NCBI GenBank assembly: GCA_003991915.1
Contig: RQTK01000001.1
Coordinates: 1,095,034 to 1,159,033 of the forward strand
Length of the DNA stretch: 64,000 nucleotides
Origin: Elysia chlorotica
Taxonomy: Eukaryota; Mollusca; Gastropoda; Plakobranchidae
Direction: 5' to 3'
The position numbers and the translations under genes are program-made. Each line of letters begins with the position of its first letter. Within the stretch, counting starts at the first letter, position 1. This document shows positions 48,015 through 62,700 of the stretch, one piece after another. Under the pieces are notes generated by a model. It worked only from the letters and a program-made list of their open reading frames with translations, searched no databases and was not told the origin of the DNA.

Positions 48015-51000
48015 GAACTTTGACAAATGTAACACTTGCAAAGTTGTATCTATTTTATCCTTGTGGTCAGTTTAGATGTGTGTATGAACAAGAATTATGC
48101 ATTGAAATAAAGAAGGGGGAAACTTCACTGTAGTTTAACTCTTATTCAATAAACTAAAAAGTAAAAAACAGGTTCTGTTCACACATTGAAGGTAATAAAA
48201 TTCATAACTACTAATTTTAATACTAGCAACTATTGTTCAGGCTTTAAAAATCTCGAGAAAAATTCCTTAAACATTCTGTTAGATGGGCATAAATTTTAGA
48301 TTAAAAAATTAATAGTAATACAGTTACCAATACTATAAACAGAACCTGCTGTTTTACGGTGTAAAAGTGTTAACACCTAAAAAGTGGATTGGAACAATGT
48401 AAACTGAACCTTTTTCATGGCATACTTCATGTTACGATTTGACTCTACATCTTACAAACAAAACATTTTTGTACAAGTGCTCCTGCCAGGTATTTCATAA
48501 CAAACGGAAACATTTTCATTAAAAAGAGAATAGTTTAAAAAAACAGCCTAGCAAAATTCACACCGAAGTGATACAGTTAGTGAAAAATTATGGCCTGTAC
48601 AAAGAAAATTACGTGTAGTGATAATAATTTATATTGAGGGCTATATAGTATACTATAAGTAACTTAGTATAACTTATACCTTATTCCTTATTAAGGTTAA
48701 CATTGTCTATGAATATACATAGGTCCATTATTTAACAGGATCCCTATATCATTTCGTATGCTGATGAGGAAAAGGGCATCTTGAGAAGAAAAATACATTT
48801 TAGTTACAAAACATGTAAAAACAAAATGTATTTCACCTGCGCATTAATAATTTACCGTGGGTTACTAAAAAAAAATAACAGCTGAAGATCAAAAGTCACA
48901 TGGCAATCTCTGAATTTAAAGATATTACATGATGTGAACAAGGTGAATTTTTTACAATAGGTGAAAAAACTGCATAAATAATAACACATACATACTATTA
49001 TTTGATAATTTTATGCATTTTTATTCATCGACGAAAGTTTTGATATACCAAAAGCATGGGTAGATGTAGCTATGTGCCTCACAATGTTGTACACATATAA
49101 AAGCTCACGGCCTCCATTATCGAAGGGACATAATTTTGTCTGTTGAGATTCATTAAGTTCGTATTTTTTTATGCATCATTCATGATACATGTATCATTCT
49201 TTTATTTTAGTTTATTAAAACAATTAAAGAATTTTATTTGTAGTAAGAAAACAGTGTAAAGGAACTGCTGCAATAGACGTAGAGGTATTGCCTAACTAAA
49301 ACGAAATTTTTCTGGAATCGTAGAAATAACACCTGAACATTTCTTTATAATTTATACATGTGGTATAAGACCACTTCATTTTAGTACATACAAGACTATC
49401 TCTCTCTCAACATAACGTCTCTGTGTTCTTAAGGAGGAACCTATTATGTACTGCATGTACACCAGGACAGAGGATATAGGAATAATTGTACATAGCCAAC
49501 CATGATGACTTGGGTTCAACTCAATAGCTGAGACCTTCATGTAACATTCAAATTTAGTTTTTGTCAGTACGATTAATTTGCTTCATTTTATGATTTTTTA
49601 TAAAGCGGTTAATCTAGAAGTTATTTAGGAAAACGCAATATGGTCAAAATCATATGATGCATAAAAAACTTTTACATTGGCAAATTTGCTACTTAATTTT
49701 TTTTTTAAATGTAAAAAACGATTAACAAATCATTTGATTTTTTTTTGTTTTGTTTAAAAAGTCAAATGGAAAGATAGATGATTTGATTGCTGTTTTGGTC
49801 ATTTTCAGCTTCATATCTTTAAGAAATATTTGATAATTTTATCCGCCCAAAAAATAATGTTAAAAGTTAAATTGCGTTTCTTAGTACATGTATCTTTATG
49901 TGATACCATTAACTAAATTATCAATCACTTTTAGTTACTTAGTTTGAACTTGATTTAAGGCTGAGGAATTTTCATAAACCTCAATTACCGGGTACTCACA
50001 TTTTTGCCCAAATACAGTACATGTTCTTCATAAATTGTTTGTGGTTGATGTGTCAAAAACATGTTTCACTAAGAATTATGTAATGTATCTGTTGCTTCAG
50101 CTTCTAATTTGAGATGTTATCTGCACCCCTTCAAATTCTAGATCATAATTATTTAAATTTTAATTTGCTGTGATTGCAAGCGTTTTAACCTGGTATTGGT
50201 GGTTAAGTCCTAGATCGATAAAATGTTTGCGCTGTTTAGGCATTGAAAGACAACACTAGTTCATATACATTGTGAAATCACATATATTTTAAATATAGAT
50301 ATGAACATAAATAGTCCGACGTTTCTTTTTGTTTTGTTTTTGTATTGAGACTCAAAACCTTGTCTTCCGTATGTGCTCAAATAGTTTTTCATTTATTCTT
50401 CTGAAATTGTGAACTTAAAGTACAATTTACTTCTGATTATTTCAAATATCAAATTGAATCTTAAAGGACTTCAATTTTTCAAATACAAGAAACACATTGA
50501 AACTTATATAAGTTATAGATGAAGCTATACTGAGTTTTGATTTTTAAATTCATTTTTAAATATATTGTACTAAGAGATTGGCTAAGTGTTTTTTTATGTG
50601 ACTGCACTGAAAGATTTTCATATTGAAACACTAGTCTAAACAAATCAAAGTTAAATAGAAAAGTGATATGGATAGCATACATTGACATATGAAAACCATC
50701 TCGTCAAGATGGGGTGCACAAAATTGCTTAGGAAGTCAATACTTCCTATTGTCTTTCTTGTCTCACACAATCATACTGCTCGAATCCTCTATTGAGAGGG
50801 GAGAGATCTCTCTCCCCTTTCCGCATTTAACGTCCCCTAGGTACCCCTGAGGGATCCTATATGGTGAAAGCATACTGCTCAAACATTTTTCTTTTAGTTT
50901 TTACAAAACACATACCACATAATTAAAACAAAATAATAACAAAGACTTAAATAAGCTTTTCGGAAAATATTTAATGTTTGAAGTTTGTCAATATACATAT

Positions 51001-54000
51001 CTCTCAAATAATTAAGAACAATGTCTCAGCCTTATCTCTATCTAAAGATTTGTTATAGTGTTGAATCTTCAAAAAGCCAAAGAATTAGGGTTAGGAAATT
51101 AAGACTAAGAAAGACTGAAAAAAAAGTGCTTTTATACTTAATAGGGATTCTCTTAAACATAAACATGTGTGGAAATCACATTTCATATTGAGCTGCAATT
51201 AAGGTTCCTAAATTATTCACATAATTTCTTAATATGAGTTCACTGCATTACTCACATATTTACATGTACATTAGCAATTAACTAAGGGAAAAAATGACAC
51301 AGCCATGTTATCACTTCAGTTAATTTGAATCTTTTCTATTGCATCAAAAAAAAAAAAAAAAAAAAAAAATAATGATCAACTATGGTTAAGGCTTTTTCCT
51401 GTGGAAACTTACAAACCTCTCATTAGAAATGATCTGTAGGCATAATACATGTACCTTGTAAGATTGCTGCTTTTTAAAAAAAATGGTTTAAAAAGTTAGA
51501 AAAGATACTTTGTCAATTACTCTATTACTAAATGGTTACATAGCTACACAAAATCATGTTTTCTGTTTTATTCAAAATTTTTGCATAGAGTTTGTGAACA
51601 TTTCCTCTAAGTAAAATGTAAAAACATCAACATATCTGTTTAGTTTTATTATTCTTATTTTAACACTCACGATGCTGATACAGATTAATCAGTAATGGAA
51701 TGCGTTTGAGATCAAAGCGTCCCAAATTAGTCATGCCCTACAAGTACCAACTTGGCCACACCTAGGATGACATGGTCCAGTATCTTACTGATATGATTTG
51801 CAAAAATTCCTAATAAATCTTATTTTGAAATTTTAAGATTGATTCATTTTGTAAACAACGAAAAACGCTTTAATTTAAAGCTGAATAATTTATCTTTTTC
51901 TCTTATTATTTTGAAAAAAACCCCCACAAAAAACAACTAATATCCAATCTCATTATTTTATTTAAAAAAGGCATTTGATTTTAATTCCTCCTTATGTAAC
52001 CAATTTCAAATAAAAAAAAAAAATACATCAATAACTCAAACTTGTAGAACTTTTAGAAGCAAAAAACTTTCTAACCTAATGCACCGCTTTCTCATTAGAA
52101 GCGAAATGAACTATTTTGTTGTATGTCTTATGTCTTTGAATGTTATAGGAGAAGTACACATAATGATTCATTCTAAATTGGCAACAAGGCATTTTTTTAT
52201 ACTAATTTCTGCTTAAACCAATTAAGATCATATTAAACTTTTTTTTTCTCATACCCCATGTAGGCCTATTACTATTAAAAAACAAAACTTCATCATGTTA
52301 AATTGTTACAGATTAAAGTATAGAATACTAGCAGTTACAATCATCTTTCCATAATTCAGGATAAACAAGTGCTAATTATAAGCACAGCTTTGCAAATTCA
52401 AAAGAAATATTTCTGTACAACACCTATTAATTAAATATTGTTTTAGTACATGGAAATGAGGTATATAAAACTACTTTTATACCTTTTCAAAAAAGCGTTT
52501 AAGCAATAATCAAGAGTTGCAAAGTTGATGCATCCTACTAATTTGGGCTGGTCAAAATATACTCATTTGCATAAGCCTTTGTTTGCAATGCTGTAAAGAT
52601 CTTTTCATAACCTATAAGAGCAAAAACACAAGAATGTCCATTGTCTGTGGTTACAAGAAAAAATACTGTTCTCTTGAACAAAACAAAAAATACAATTAAG
52701 CCATTACTAGATATGCATGTTTAACTGTACTTTCTTTTTTCAAACAAATATTTTGCAATATGCGCTAATCTAAAGCTTTTTTTTTTTTAGCAATGGGGAA
52801 CATTATCTTTAAAGTATAAGAAATTTTAAAATTATATATCTCTGCAGCACAATATGTGTAATCAGGAATCCTTTGCACAATGTCTGTGAGATATATGACA
52901 ATAAAATAAGAATCATCAATGTTGTTGCTAAAGCATTATTGAGACAGATTATTTGTAGATCTAGACTAGTTAAAGAGATAAAAGAAAGATATCTCTTCTG
53001 TCATTCTCTGGTAAATTTATTTTGTTTAGTCATTTTAAATTATGAAAAGGTTTCAAGAATGAGGAGGAAATATTGACAACAAAAAGTTACAATATTAAAT
53101 CTTTACAATAAATAGACATAAATATTACATTGATAAAATATGTACAGTCCATTTTATAAGTGTGTAAAATTCGTCACAAATTTCTTCAGATCAATTCTAA
53201 AATATTTAGGCAACCTAGCCTGATAAAATCCTACTGTCCTGGTTTACAAAAAGAAAAGGAATAATATTGATAAAAGCCATTCAAATTTAACTTTTAAGAA
53301 AGAAAAAAAATCATAGTACTTAACCTTCCTGGAAGAAAAGTTATTGTTTTTGTTTTAACATTTTAAGAGATTGGCTTGTTTAAAATAACCTAACTCCTTT
53401 TTATCCAAAATTTCTTCAGATTCATCTTCATAAGGCTGACTTTGTGAGGTGATTCATATTAATCATGAGAGGCACTTCAAACAGAAAAAAAAAATCTAAA
53501 TAATGATAAGTTCCTGTGAGGATGACGAAAAAAAAATGAGTTATAGGATAATATTGGTCTGACCAGAATAAAACATACAGAGTTTTGTATGTCAGGTAGT
53601 TATGTGTTACTTCGTTTGCTGTACAGGTTAGGATAATTAGTTTCACTGCAGCTACATCACATCTATGCAGTGCCATGAAAGAATTTACTAAACTCGCTTC
53701 TGAAAAAAAAGAAGGAAAAAAGGGGAAAAAAAGAGAACGTTTTTCTACCCTGAAACACATCAATGACTAGAATAGATTAGTGACATTAAACAATAAATAT
53801 TATATTGAAAGCATTGCAAATCACAATAGAACAAAACTTGAAATGATAGCATTAAATGAAATTGGCAATAAAAAGCGAATAAATTGAACGATACATTAAA
53901 TAATTTGCAGCAAAAGTAATTCAAAACAAATAAATGGAAGTAAAAGTGGTTCTGATAAATTTGATAAAATCAGTCGACAAAAGAAAAGTTGATAAAAACA

Positions 54001-55321
54001 TGTACAAATAAGAACATTTTGAGAGCAAGTAAGATTAATTTGTTTTTCTTAACTACTATAAAAATGCACACTATTCCAAATAATCTATCAATTTTAACTG
54101 AAAAAATAGTATTGCTGCGAAAAATAATCATAATTATATTTTCTTCCAGGGTAATGATATTCAGAGGTTATATGTTTTTTCTCTGGAATGTAAGCAAATC
54201 TGCTCTCAGAAAAAAAAGTGTGAAATTGAACATCATTGATATGCATTGCCTGACATTCAAACTATTTCACATCCACTATTGCTTGGGAAAAAAATATCTA
54301 TCATTTGTTATGTTCAATGAACTGTGCAAAAAAAACCTTTACATATTAAGAAGACTAGACTTAACCACTTCTCTTTCAAAATATGTCTGAGATGTTAACT
54401 ATTATAGATAACATAGTACAGACTTTCCTTCAAAGTACCGAATCACAGAGCAGTATGAACATTACACAGAGAGATCACTTCAGTTAAAGTTTAATGTGGT
54501 TTGTAAATCATACATTTTAAATATGTATGGTACATGTAGTAGTAAACACAGTAGTAATCCTTATCTCATACTTCAGTACCGGTACTTTGTATTGTAAATA
54601 AATGTTTCTAAAGAAAAAGGGGGGTTTGAAGTTGAACAGATATATTCCTTGATAACGTTTTTCTCAGGTAACACACTAGTCTATGCTATAGCAGGCTTTG
54701 TGATAAGCCTCTTGACTATGCTTCATGTGCTTGAGGCTGCAGGAAAAAACAACAACTTGTATAACCATGTTTTAATCTGGTGACTGGTGAAATATTATCA
54801 TAAAATTGGGAAGTCATAGCTACAAAGACTTTGGCAGCACAATCTACAAAAGTAATATTACACGTACATAATAAAAAAGAAGCATCCTTACAGCTATTGC
54901 TCTTATCAGATTTCTTCTGTTTACACACACATAAATTCAAACATTCAATTAAAATTCATATTATTCATGCTGCAACAGTCCATAACACTATATGACTAAA
55001 CAATTTGTTTGAAAAGGGAAATTGATGTGGAAAAATAAAAAAACAACAAAAAAACAAAAACATGTCCCTACTTGGCACGTAATGATGTTAACTAAAAATT
55101 GGTTTCATATGCATAGATAACCAGTTAAATGCTCCTAATTCATGCCACAAATCATTCAGAACTTGGATCAACAGAATCAAACTGATCTGCTTTTGTAGCT
55201 GTTTTTTTTCCTCCTAACCAAATGTATGATAGTCAGGCATATTTAGTACCGGTAATGATATTGGTCTTTTTTCTTAAAAAAAAATGAAAATAAAATTATC
55301 TGGCCACTGGCAAAGAGATAT

Positions 55322-55322
55322 A

Positions 55323-55392
<70 letters not shown>

Positions 55393-55401
55393 GTAATAAT
55401 A
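55322..55401. repeat. (AAT)n microsatellite
   Basis: About 25 AAT units; the poly-Tyr open frame on the minus strand is an artefact. Confidence 0.98.
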
Positions 55402-58400
55402 AGGCAAGTTTAAAAATCTGACCATTTTTTTAATAACTAGTATTTTGGATTAACAAAACCAAACTAGATCTATGTCATGCAAGAGCAAACCGATGTTTCA
55501 TTATTTGTTGTGAGTTAATCTATTTTCTATTAAGATGCACATTTTTCTTAGACACAGTTGTATGAACGCCACTTCTAAAATAAGAAAAGCAAGCGCCTAA
55601 GTGATTCTTCATTTAACTCTGGGTAAAAGTAAAGCACATTAAACCTTAAAAATAAATTAATATAATGGCCTTCATTATCAATGATATGATAAAGATAAAC
55701 AGAAAACTTACTGCCCTTTAAAAAAGATAATGAAAAGAATTTTTGAGCACACCAAAGTCTAACCAGATTTTTTTTTACTAAAAATAATCCTTGTACAATT
55801 ATTAGCCTAACAGTATGGTAAAATTCAGAATGTTCAATCATCAAACTAATATAATATAATATCATTAACTTTCTAATGCATAATTATCTTCTCTGATCTT
55901 GATATACAAAATTTATACGAAACAAAAAAGTGGGGTTGAGGGTTCAGATTAATTTGAGATTTACTACTTTAATTTAGCACAGACCTTAAACTGAGCTTTC
56001 ATAACCAATCACATTTTGGGCATAGCCTCTGTGCAATAGGAATTATTGGTTTAACCCTAAAATTGCATTCTTAAAATATAATCATTTGTGGGTTAAAGAC
56101 AATATGATGCATATAGCATTTCAATCTAAAACATATTATGGCATAGTGCCTGAATATTCATAAACATGTCATTACAATGTCACCTAGTAGGGTATATAAA
56201 ATGTTCACATGCAATGAAAATGTAAACTAATATTTCTGAATCATATAATCTTATTGTACATAATTATTGGAATAAACAAGCATGGCAACAATCAAATGCA
56301 TAGAACTATCAGTAGTTAAGTTTAAGGACAAAATGTTATGTACAAAGCTTACACAGTGTTAACTTGTGAGACAAAAAATGAGACTTGTTTTTTGCCACAA
56401 AAGTTGGCAGCCAGCAAGGAAGACGTTGCTTAAAGATGAAGTATACAGCAAAACAAAATTTATTCAAAAACATTGTCCTGAATTAATTCAAGATATCAGT
56501 AGAAGGAGACATTTTTCTCTATCAGATCATTAAAATTCCTTTCAGCTAAGTCTATAAAGCTTGCTACCAACTAGTTTGCACTGTTATCACATTTATTATC
56601 TAAGAAGAAAAGGGTAGAAAAAAGAACACTACCCTCTGCTTGGAATGTATTGATGGGTAGACATCTTCAGAAAACTAAATAAATAGGCCTATAATTAAAA
56701 TAAGATTTTTTTAAGCTATTCGTCTTGAAAGTGGTTGCAGAAACAGTAGAGCAAGAAAGGAAAAAATCCTGATAAAAGATATATAAATTTTGCACAAGCA
56801 CATCTTGTTTGTTGCAGTTGGAATAACTAGGGAACGCCTGATAAAGTTGTAGCGCTTTTTTGTGAGGGACAAAGTGAAGCATGATATTGATAACACAAAC
56901 ACCCATCACAAAAATATCAAACAAGGAGTTAAGTTTGCTTAAGTATATAACTACTGCACTAACTTTATACTATGAAAATATAATGGTCAATTAAAATCAA
57001 GCTTCAAACTTTAACTCCTTGATCTGACTTAATATGTGTGAAAGAGGAAACTGAAATTTCAGTGAATCATATTTTGGATAGAAACATTGAAAATATTTTA
57101 TCCAGGTACATTTTCATGTACAACTTAAACACTCAGAGATGGGTGTGTGGATGTCAAACATAATCAGCTTTGTTTCACTGATAAAGACATTGGGAAGACT
57201 GGCATAAAGATTAAATATTTGCTGTTTATATAATAAAAGGCACCAAGGGTGTAAACCACAATCTTTGTGGAGGCTGTATGATAAATATATCGAATATGAT
57301 AGGAACATATTAATTTACATTATCTCAAACTGAAGAACTTAAAGGAGAAACAATGACAACAACCACAACAACAACAAGAAAAACAACAAACACAAATAAT
57401 TTTAAACACATATAATTTGATAAGAGCTATGGTTGCAAAATGATATTTGTCCTAGTGTTACTTTAAAAAGTTTTTCTTTTAATCATTAATCTAACTAATG
57501 ATAACATATCAATATTAGTAATGATAATATAATAGTAATAATAAAAATAATATAACAGTGTGCCTATGTTTGATAACCAAAGAAAGAAAAAAATACCCCC
57601 CCCCCACCAAAAAAAATAAAAATATAAAATCAAGAGATATGTCATCATCTTTTAGAAAAAAAACCCAGAAAAACAGATTGACAACATAGTCAACTGTTGA
57701 AGCATAAAGATCTACTTTTCTGAGGAAAAGCAATCTATCAATTATAATTTTCTAAGGCACTAAATGTGATAGCAGATTTGCTAAAAATCTGATCCTGGTT
57801 GCACCAGAAATAGTACATGAAAGGGAGAGAAAAAAAATTTTAAAGTGTAAAACCTTCAAAAGAAAATGTAAATTGCACAACATTTTTTGATAAATAACTG
57901 ATATGCAATAGGATAAGGCACACTTTGCAAGTGAAAATATACTGGATAAAAATATATTTATAGTATTTTATATATAAATTTATTTATATTTATATTGTAA
58001 ATAGAGGAATTAGAAAAGGAAAGATAACTGAATAATTTTGTATGATACTCTGAAGAGATTCTAGGAAAGTGAACTTCATTGTATTCTCTTTTTGAAATCT
58101 ATGCTCTCAAGCAAATGTCAAGATTGTGGAGTTAATTATTATTTGATAAAGTTGAAGAAACAAAGGGTGCAGTCATAAACACCTATAGACGAATAAAAAA
58201 AAAGCCTTTGAAAAATCATCCTCATAGATTGTGCTTTCACAGTTCTCATAGGATAACATAGTATATAAATGTATTGATGGTAAATTTTAAAAATTGCATC
58301 ATTCATATTTGCTGGTGAATGAAAGAATTATTGCAAGGTTAAAAACAAATTGCTGCCAAACATTAGACCATTTATTGGTGTACTAATAATTTGTAAGATT

Positions 58401-59510
58401 CTATCATCACATCCAATGATCAAAATGCAGTTGATTTTGAGGTCCTTTTTACTTTTGGTACTATGATTAATATCATGACAAAATTTTAAAAAGTTTGAAT
58501 ACCTGTGAATGTATAGAGCTTTATATATCAAGGCACTTTTCCTTACATGTTATAACAAAAACAACATAAGCTTACATTAACAAATTAAAGTCAGTCATGT
58601 GTGGCAGTGTGGAGAAGGAGGTGATTATGTAACAAAACTTCTTTCAACTCTGATAAAGTTAACAACATTAGCCAAGCAAGGGAAAAAAAAGACATTAACC
58701 TTGAATGGTATGAACCCAAAACGGTTATTGGGAAAACATGCAGATCTTTGTACCATCACTGATTATATTTAAAACTTCTTTTATTGCTGACATGAGTTAA
58801 CAACAGTTGAATTGCATGTCAATTCCGTTTCAAATTAAAAAATTTTTTTTAGCATTTCTTCAATATGAGAGTGTTTGAAATAAGTTGAATTCTCATTTTA
58901 TTTTGAGAAAAATAAAGAGATTGTTAAAGTCACGATATAAACTTCATGTTTTTTTTGTGTGTGTTTTGTTTCAGTAATGCCTCTCAACTTTGAAAAAGCA
59001 AATAACAAATAAATTGAAAGGCACATTGTATTAAGTTAGGGAGCTGCAAATATAGCAGACATGGTAATGTTATTAAATTTTTCTTTAAACAATATTATAA
59101 TTCGAACATTAAGTCATTCACAAATTGCAAACAAGAACTTAAAGATAAATCAAATTATTTCAAAAAAGCATTTCTATCATAACATAGATAATACAGGAAC
59201 ATCTGCTTATACGTCTGAATTTTTTCATCTTCCTCTCATAAATGCATTCACAGATTAATACAGAAAATGTCAAACAAGTTAAAATAATTGAATATATAGA
59301 TTAACTATATCAGTTCAGTTTCAGGAACCCCAGAAAAAACAATTCCTGGGTGTTCTCTTTCCATGTTGATCCATCATCTTTACTCGAGATTAGACTTTTT
59401 CTTTCTCTTTATTGAAATTGTCTTTGAGTTGACGTACCATGCTGCCTGTCTTCTTGCAGGTTTTCTAAGAGTTGTAGACATTTTACGACCTTTCAAAGAG
59501 CAAAAGCCGT

Positions 59511-59516
59511 TTTATT
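59511..59516 (-). terminator. Candidate proximal poly(A) signal of ESRP
   Basis: TTTATT on + reads AATAAA on the minus strand, about 106 nt past the ESRP stop codon. It would give a very short 3' UTR; longer isoforms are also possible. Confidence 0.3.
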
Positions 59517-59621
59517 ACAAAATGCTTGATCCTTTCTTTGTTACTTTCTTATAAAGTGACACTTTAGTTCACTGTCATCCTAAAGTTTCACATAGCTAAG
59601 ATATCTTTCAGCTTCTCTTAA

Positions 59622-59780
59622 TCATGCCATGAAAAGTTCAACAAAACGATTGCCTAGATGTCTTCTGTTTTTTTCCACAATGGCGCGCTCAGCCTCCAGT
59701 CTTGATGAAAATGAGATGAGTGCATCTCCATTTGGCTTTCCCTCCAAATTTGTCTGTATACTGATAGTCTCTGGTCCTAC
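59622..59780 (-). CDS. ESRP: ESRP last coding exon (second half of C-terminal RRM, stop)
   Basis: Minus-strand acceptor TGTGTTGCAG before 59,780; stop TGA at 59,624-59,622. Encodes VGPETISIQTNLEGKPNGDA, LISFSSRLEAERAIVEKNRR and HLGNRFVELFMA, which supplies beta2, RNP1/beta3, alpha2 and beta4 of an RRM begun in the previous exon. 159 nt, 52 codons plus stop. Confidence 0.9.
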   Translation of the reverse strand, partial: VGPETISIQTNLEGKPNGDALISFSSRLEAERAIVEKNRRHLGNRFVELFMA

Positions 59781-62700
59781 CTGCAACACACATCAAGCAA
59801 AAAGTGTTGATTAAGATTGACTGAAAGCACTGATACAAATTGAAAGACAAATACATACTTTAACTCTTATGTACTGTTGAAATGTGGAAGACTGAGAAAA
59901 TCCCAGTCTGAGATAATATTTTCTAAATCTTTTTGACATTTGATACTTCCAACTATATCTCCATTTAAGGAGACAAAAGAAAACTTCTAAACTAACTAAA
60001 CCTAACAATTCAAATGGTAAATGGATACATCATTTGAAATATTATTAAGTCTGTTAAAACACAAGTTAAAAGTTTTTAGTATTATCTCTTTTGAGGAACT
60101 ACTTTGCAAAATGAAGCTTAAAAAAATGAGGAATAGAATGCCTTTTGCATTGGCTCTCAATGTTGTTACAAAGTTCAGCCTAAAATTTAGCCACTATATC
60201 ATTTTTTAAAGCTGAACTATGAAGGGTCCGGCTGATTTGATTATTATCAACTCTTCAGTTTAGATTGATCATATGTTTAAAACAAATTCTCTACACTTGA
60301 TAATGCTAACTGATAATTTAAGACTTGAGCATTTAATTTCTCCTGAGGTTATTCAGAAAAGTCATTCATTGAACTTGATTAAGCAGAACTTCCAAAATAA
60401 AAGGTTGCTATAGGCCGTCTTTTGCTCATTTCAACCACTTATAAGTAAAAGCTTTAGCAGATATAAAATACAATAAGAACCATTTTAGACATAATAATAT
60501 ACTGCCTTACTAATCACTTTTCCAACAGATTTAAACAAATAAAAATTAATCTAAGTTAATGATAAATTAGCCACAAGGACCACATAGAGGACCAATGTTG
60601 TGTTGAGTAGGGTGTGACAAGACAGCTGCTGTGTACAAGGCATGTACACTGTGCTGTTTTAATTAGGTTAGGCCTAAACATAAAAGAAAAAAGAAAATTT
60701 TTTATCTTTGTCAATCAATAGATTTATAAAAAAAAACATTTTTTGATCATGTTTGTGGTGCACTGGCCCTATCCATATACACTGCCTTGTAGTGCAAAAA
60801 CAGGTGCATTGTGAGCAAGGTGTATGTAAAAAAGCAGAAATGAACATAATGAGAGTACCTGCCCAAAACAATATAAAAAACCAAAAATGAACAGAACAGA
60901 ACAATGATGATAGCTGTTTACAACTTGCAATTATAAATAAGAACCGACACAAATGCTTATGCAAATCTGTTTGGTTTTCAAGGAAACACGATTCTTGTGA
61001 TCTATGTTATCTTTACTTTTAAGAAGCTCCAAATGACTTTGATCATTTATTGCTTCGAATTTGCATGAAACCTGTAGTTAAAAAGCTTTATGCTCTATTA
61101 TCATTAACATGCCTATTTCTTAAGTTTAATATGTACCCCATTAAAAATATTCTTCTTAATACCAAAAATGCCTCTAAATAAATTTGGATGGCATGTATAT
61201 AATTATCAGAAACAAATCCAACAGTAATGCCTACTGTTTGTGATAATCAAAAGAAATGAAAAAAAAATAGAATTGAAGTTTGGTGGATCGGATGGGGGAG
61301 GGAAGGAGTGAATCATTTGAAACAAATTACTAATTCAAAATGAGCTTGATTATATGCACCCTCCTTCAACTCATAAGGACAAAATAGATGTAGAATGAAC
61401 AAGTTTACAAAAAGGTTGCAAACAACAAAAGTACATAATAAAAACTACTTAAGCACCTCAACCAATAACTAGCCAAAAAGAAAGAAATAAAGCGAGTCTT
61501 AAATACATGTACCCTTCACCAAACCAAGTCCTGTGAGTCAATTTCAGAGATTCAGACCTACTTAAAATTAAAACAGTGCCATTTTATTTTGCTTTCGATT
61601 TTCACAAGCATCACACTTCACTCCTTCATTCATACTTTAATGAAGAAACATCCCAATTGAAGCCTTTTATAAAAAAAAGTTTGTGATTTTCTTGATCAGA
61701 CAAGTCTATAAAACATTCTATGAGAAGCAATGAAGCCATGAAAAAAAAGAAGAAAAAAAAGGTACCTGCTACCAATTCTTATAAAAATAAATAAAAGAAA
61801 GACTGGTCATTTTTGTCGGCAAACCAGCAAAGAAAATAGCCAACCACAGACTCGTAATTCCAATGCATCGAATTTGAAAATCAGTGGCGAATAATTTAGA
61901 ATCACCAAGAGATGATGTATCTCAGTTTACCAGTTTATCAATCTTTGTGAAAGAGAGTTTCAAGTTAGATACGGACAGGGCCTGCATGCGTTTCTTATTA
62001 CAATTACAAACAAAGCTATGTCCCTTTTGCTGGAAAGCAAAGCAAATGAAGACTTGTTTTGATAATTGATATGACTAGATTGCATACAAATAGTTTTGAT
62101 GACAAAATGACATACAAGAATCATTTCTTTTAAAGAGAGCCTATTGTGAAACTGATGAGGTATGGACAAAACCAATTCTTTCATATTGAGCTTGAGAAAA
62201 TGAGACCATCGAAAAAAACTTGGTATATTTATGAAACAAATGGAGAACGAAAATGGACTCAAGATAGACACAACTGAATGTTTTCATAAAATATCAAAAT
62301 GAGGCTGGATCATAATTCTTTACAAAACCTTTCTGAAGACTAGCAAAGCTTTAGGCCCAAATAAAAATGAAAAAGTTAGATTTGGGATCAAATGCAGCAG
62401 AGTTTAAGATTTTCAAGAAATTGAAAAAAATACACTTGAAGCAACATAAGATACGCGTACACATGCCTTTGATAAAAACAACTGATACAAAAGCTGACAG
62501 AGCTTTTATATTGAGTACAGATACAATATAAATTCATCCAACACTGTTCCAGCATTCATTCTTGTGATATCCATTGCCAATAACAGTTACCATGCACACA
62601 ATAACTAAAGGTTTACATTATAATACATGTATAGCATTCCCAAGAGCCATATTTCTCCATAAAGATGCCAGATGAATGAATTCATTCTTTTGAAATAGAA

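Larger units (their letters stand above)
44084..59621. other. Gene-poor AT-rich interval between convergent PPP4R1 and ESRP
   Basis: 15.5 kb without a supportable protein gene. All open frames are short and low in complexity. It contains an (AAT)n microsatellite (55,322-55,401), poly(A) runs and candidate poly(A) signals on both strands. Its repeat content is lower than that of 1-19.7 kb, and its texture resembles long gastropod 3' UTRs. I found no tRNA, rRNA or microRNA here. Confidence 0.6.

Noticed and set aside
53989..54390. 133-residue open frame in the 3' interval
   Set aside because: Very AT-rich (Lys/Ile/Phe/Asn), no domain recognised, no splice context; a chance frame in AT-rich DNA is likely.
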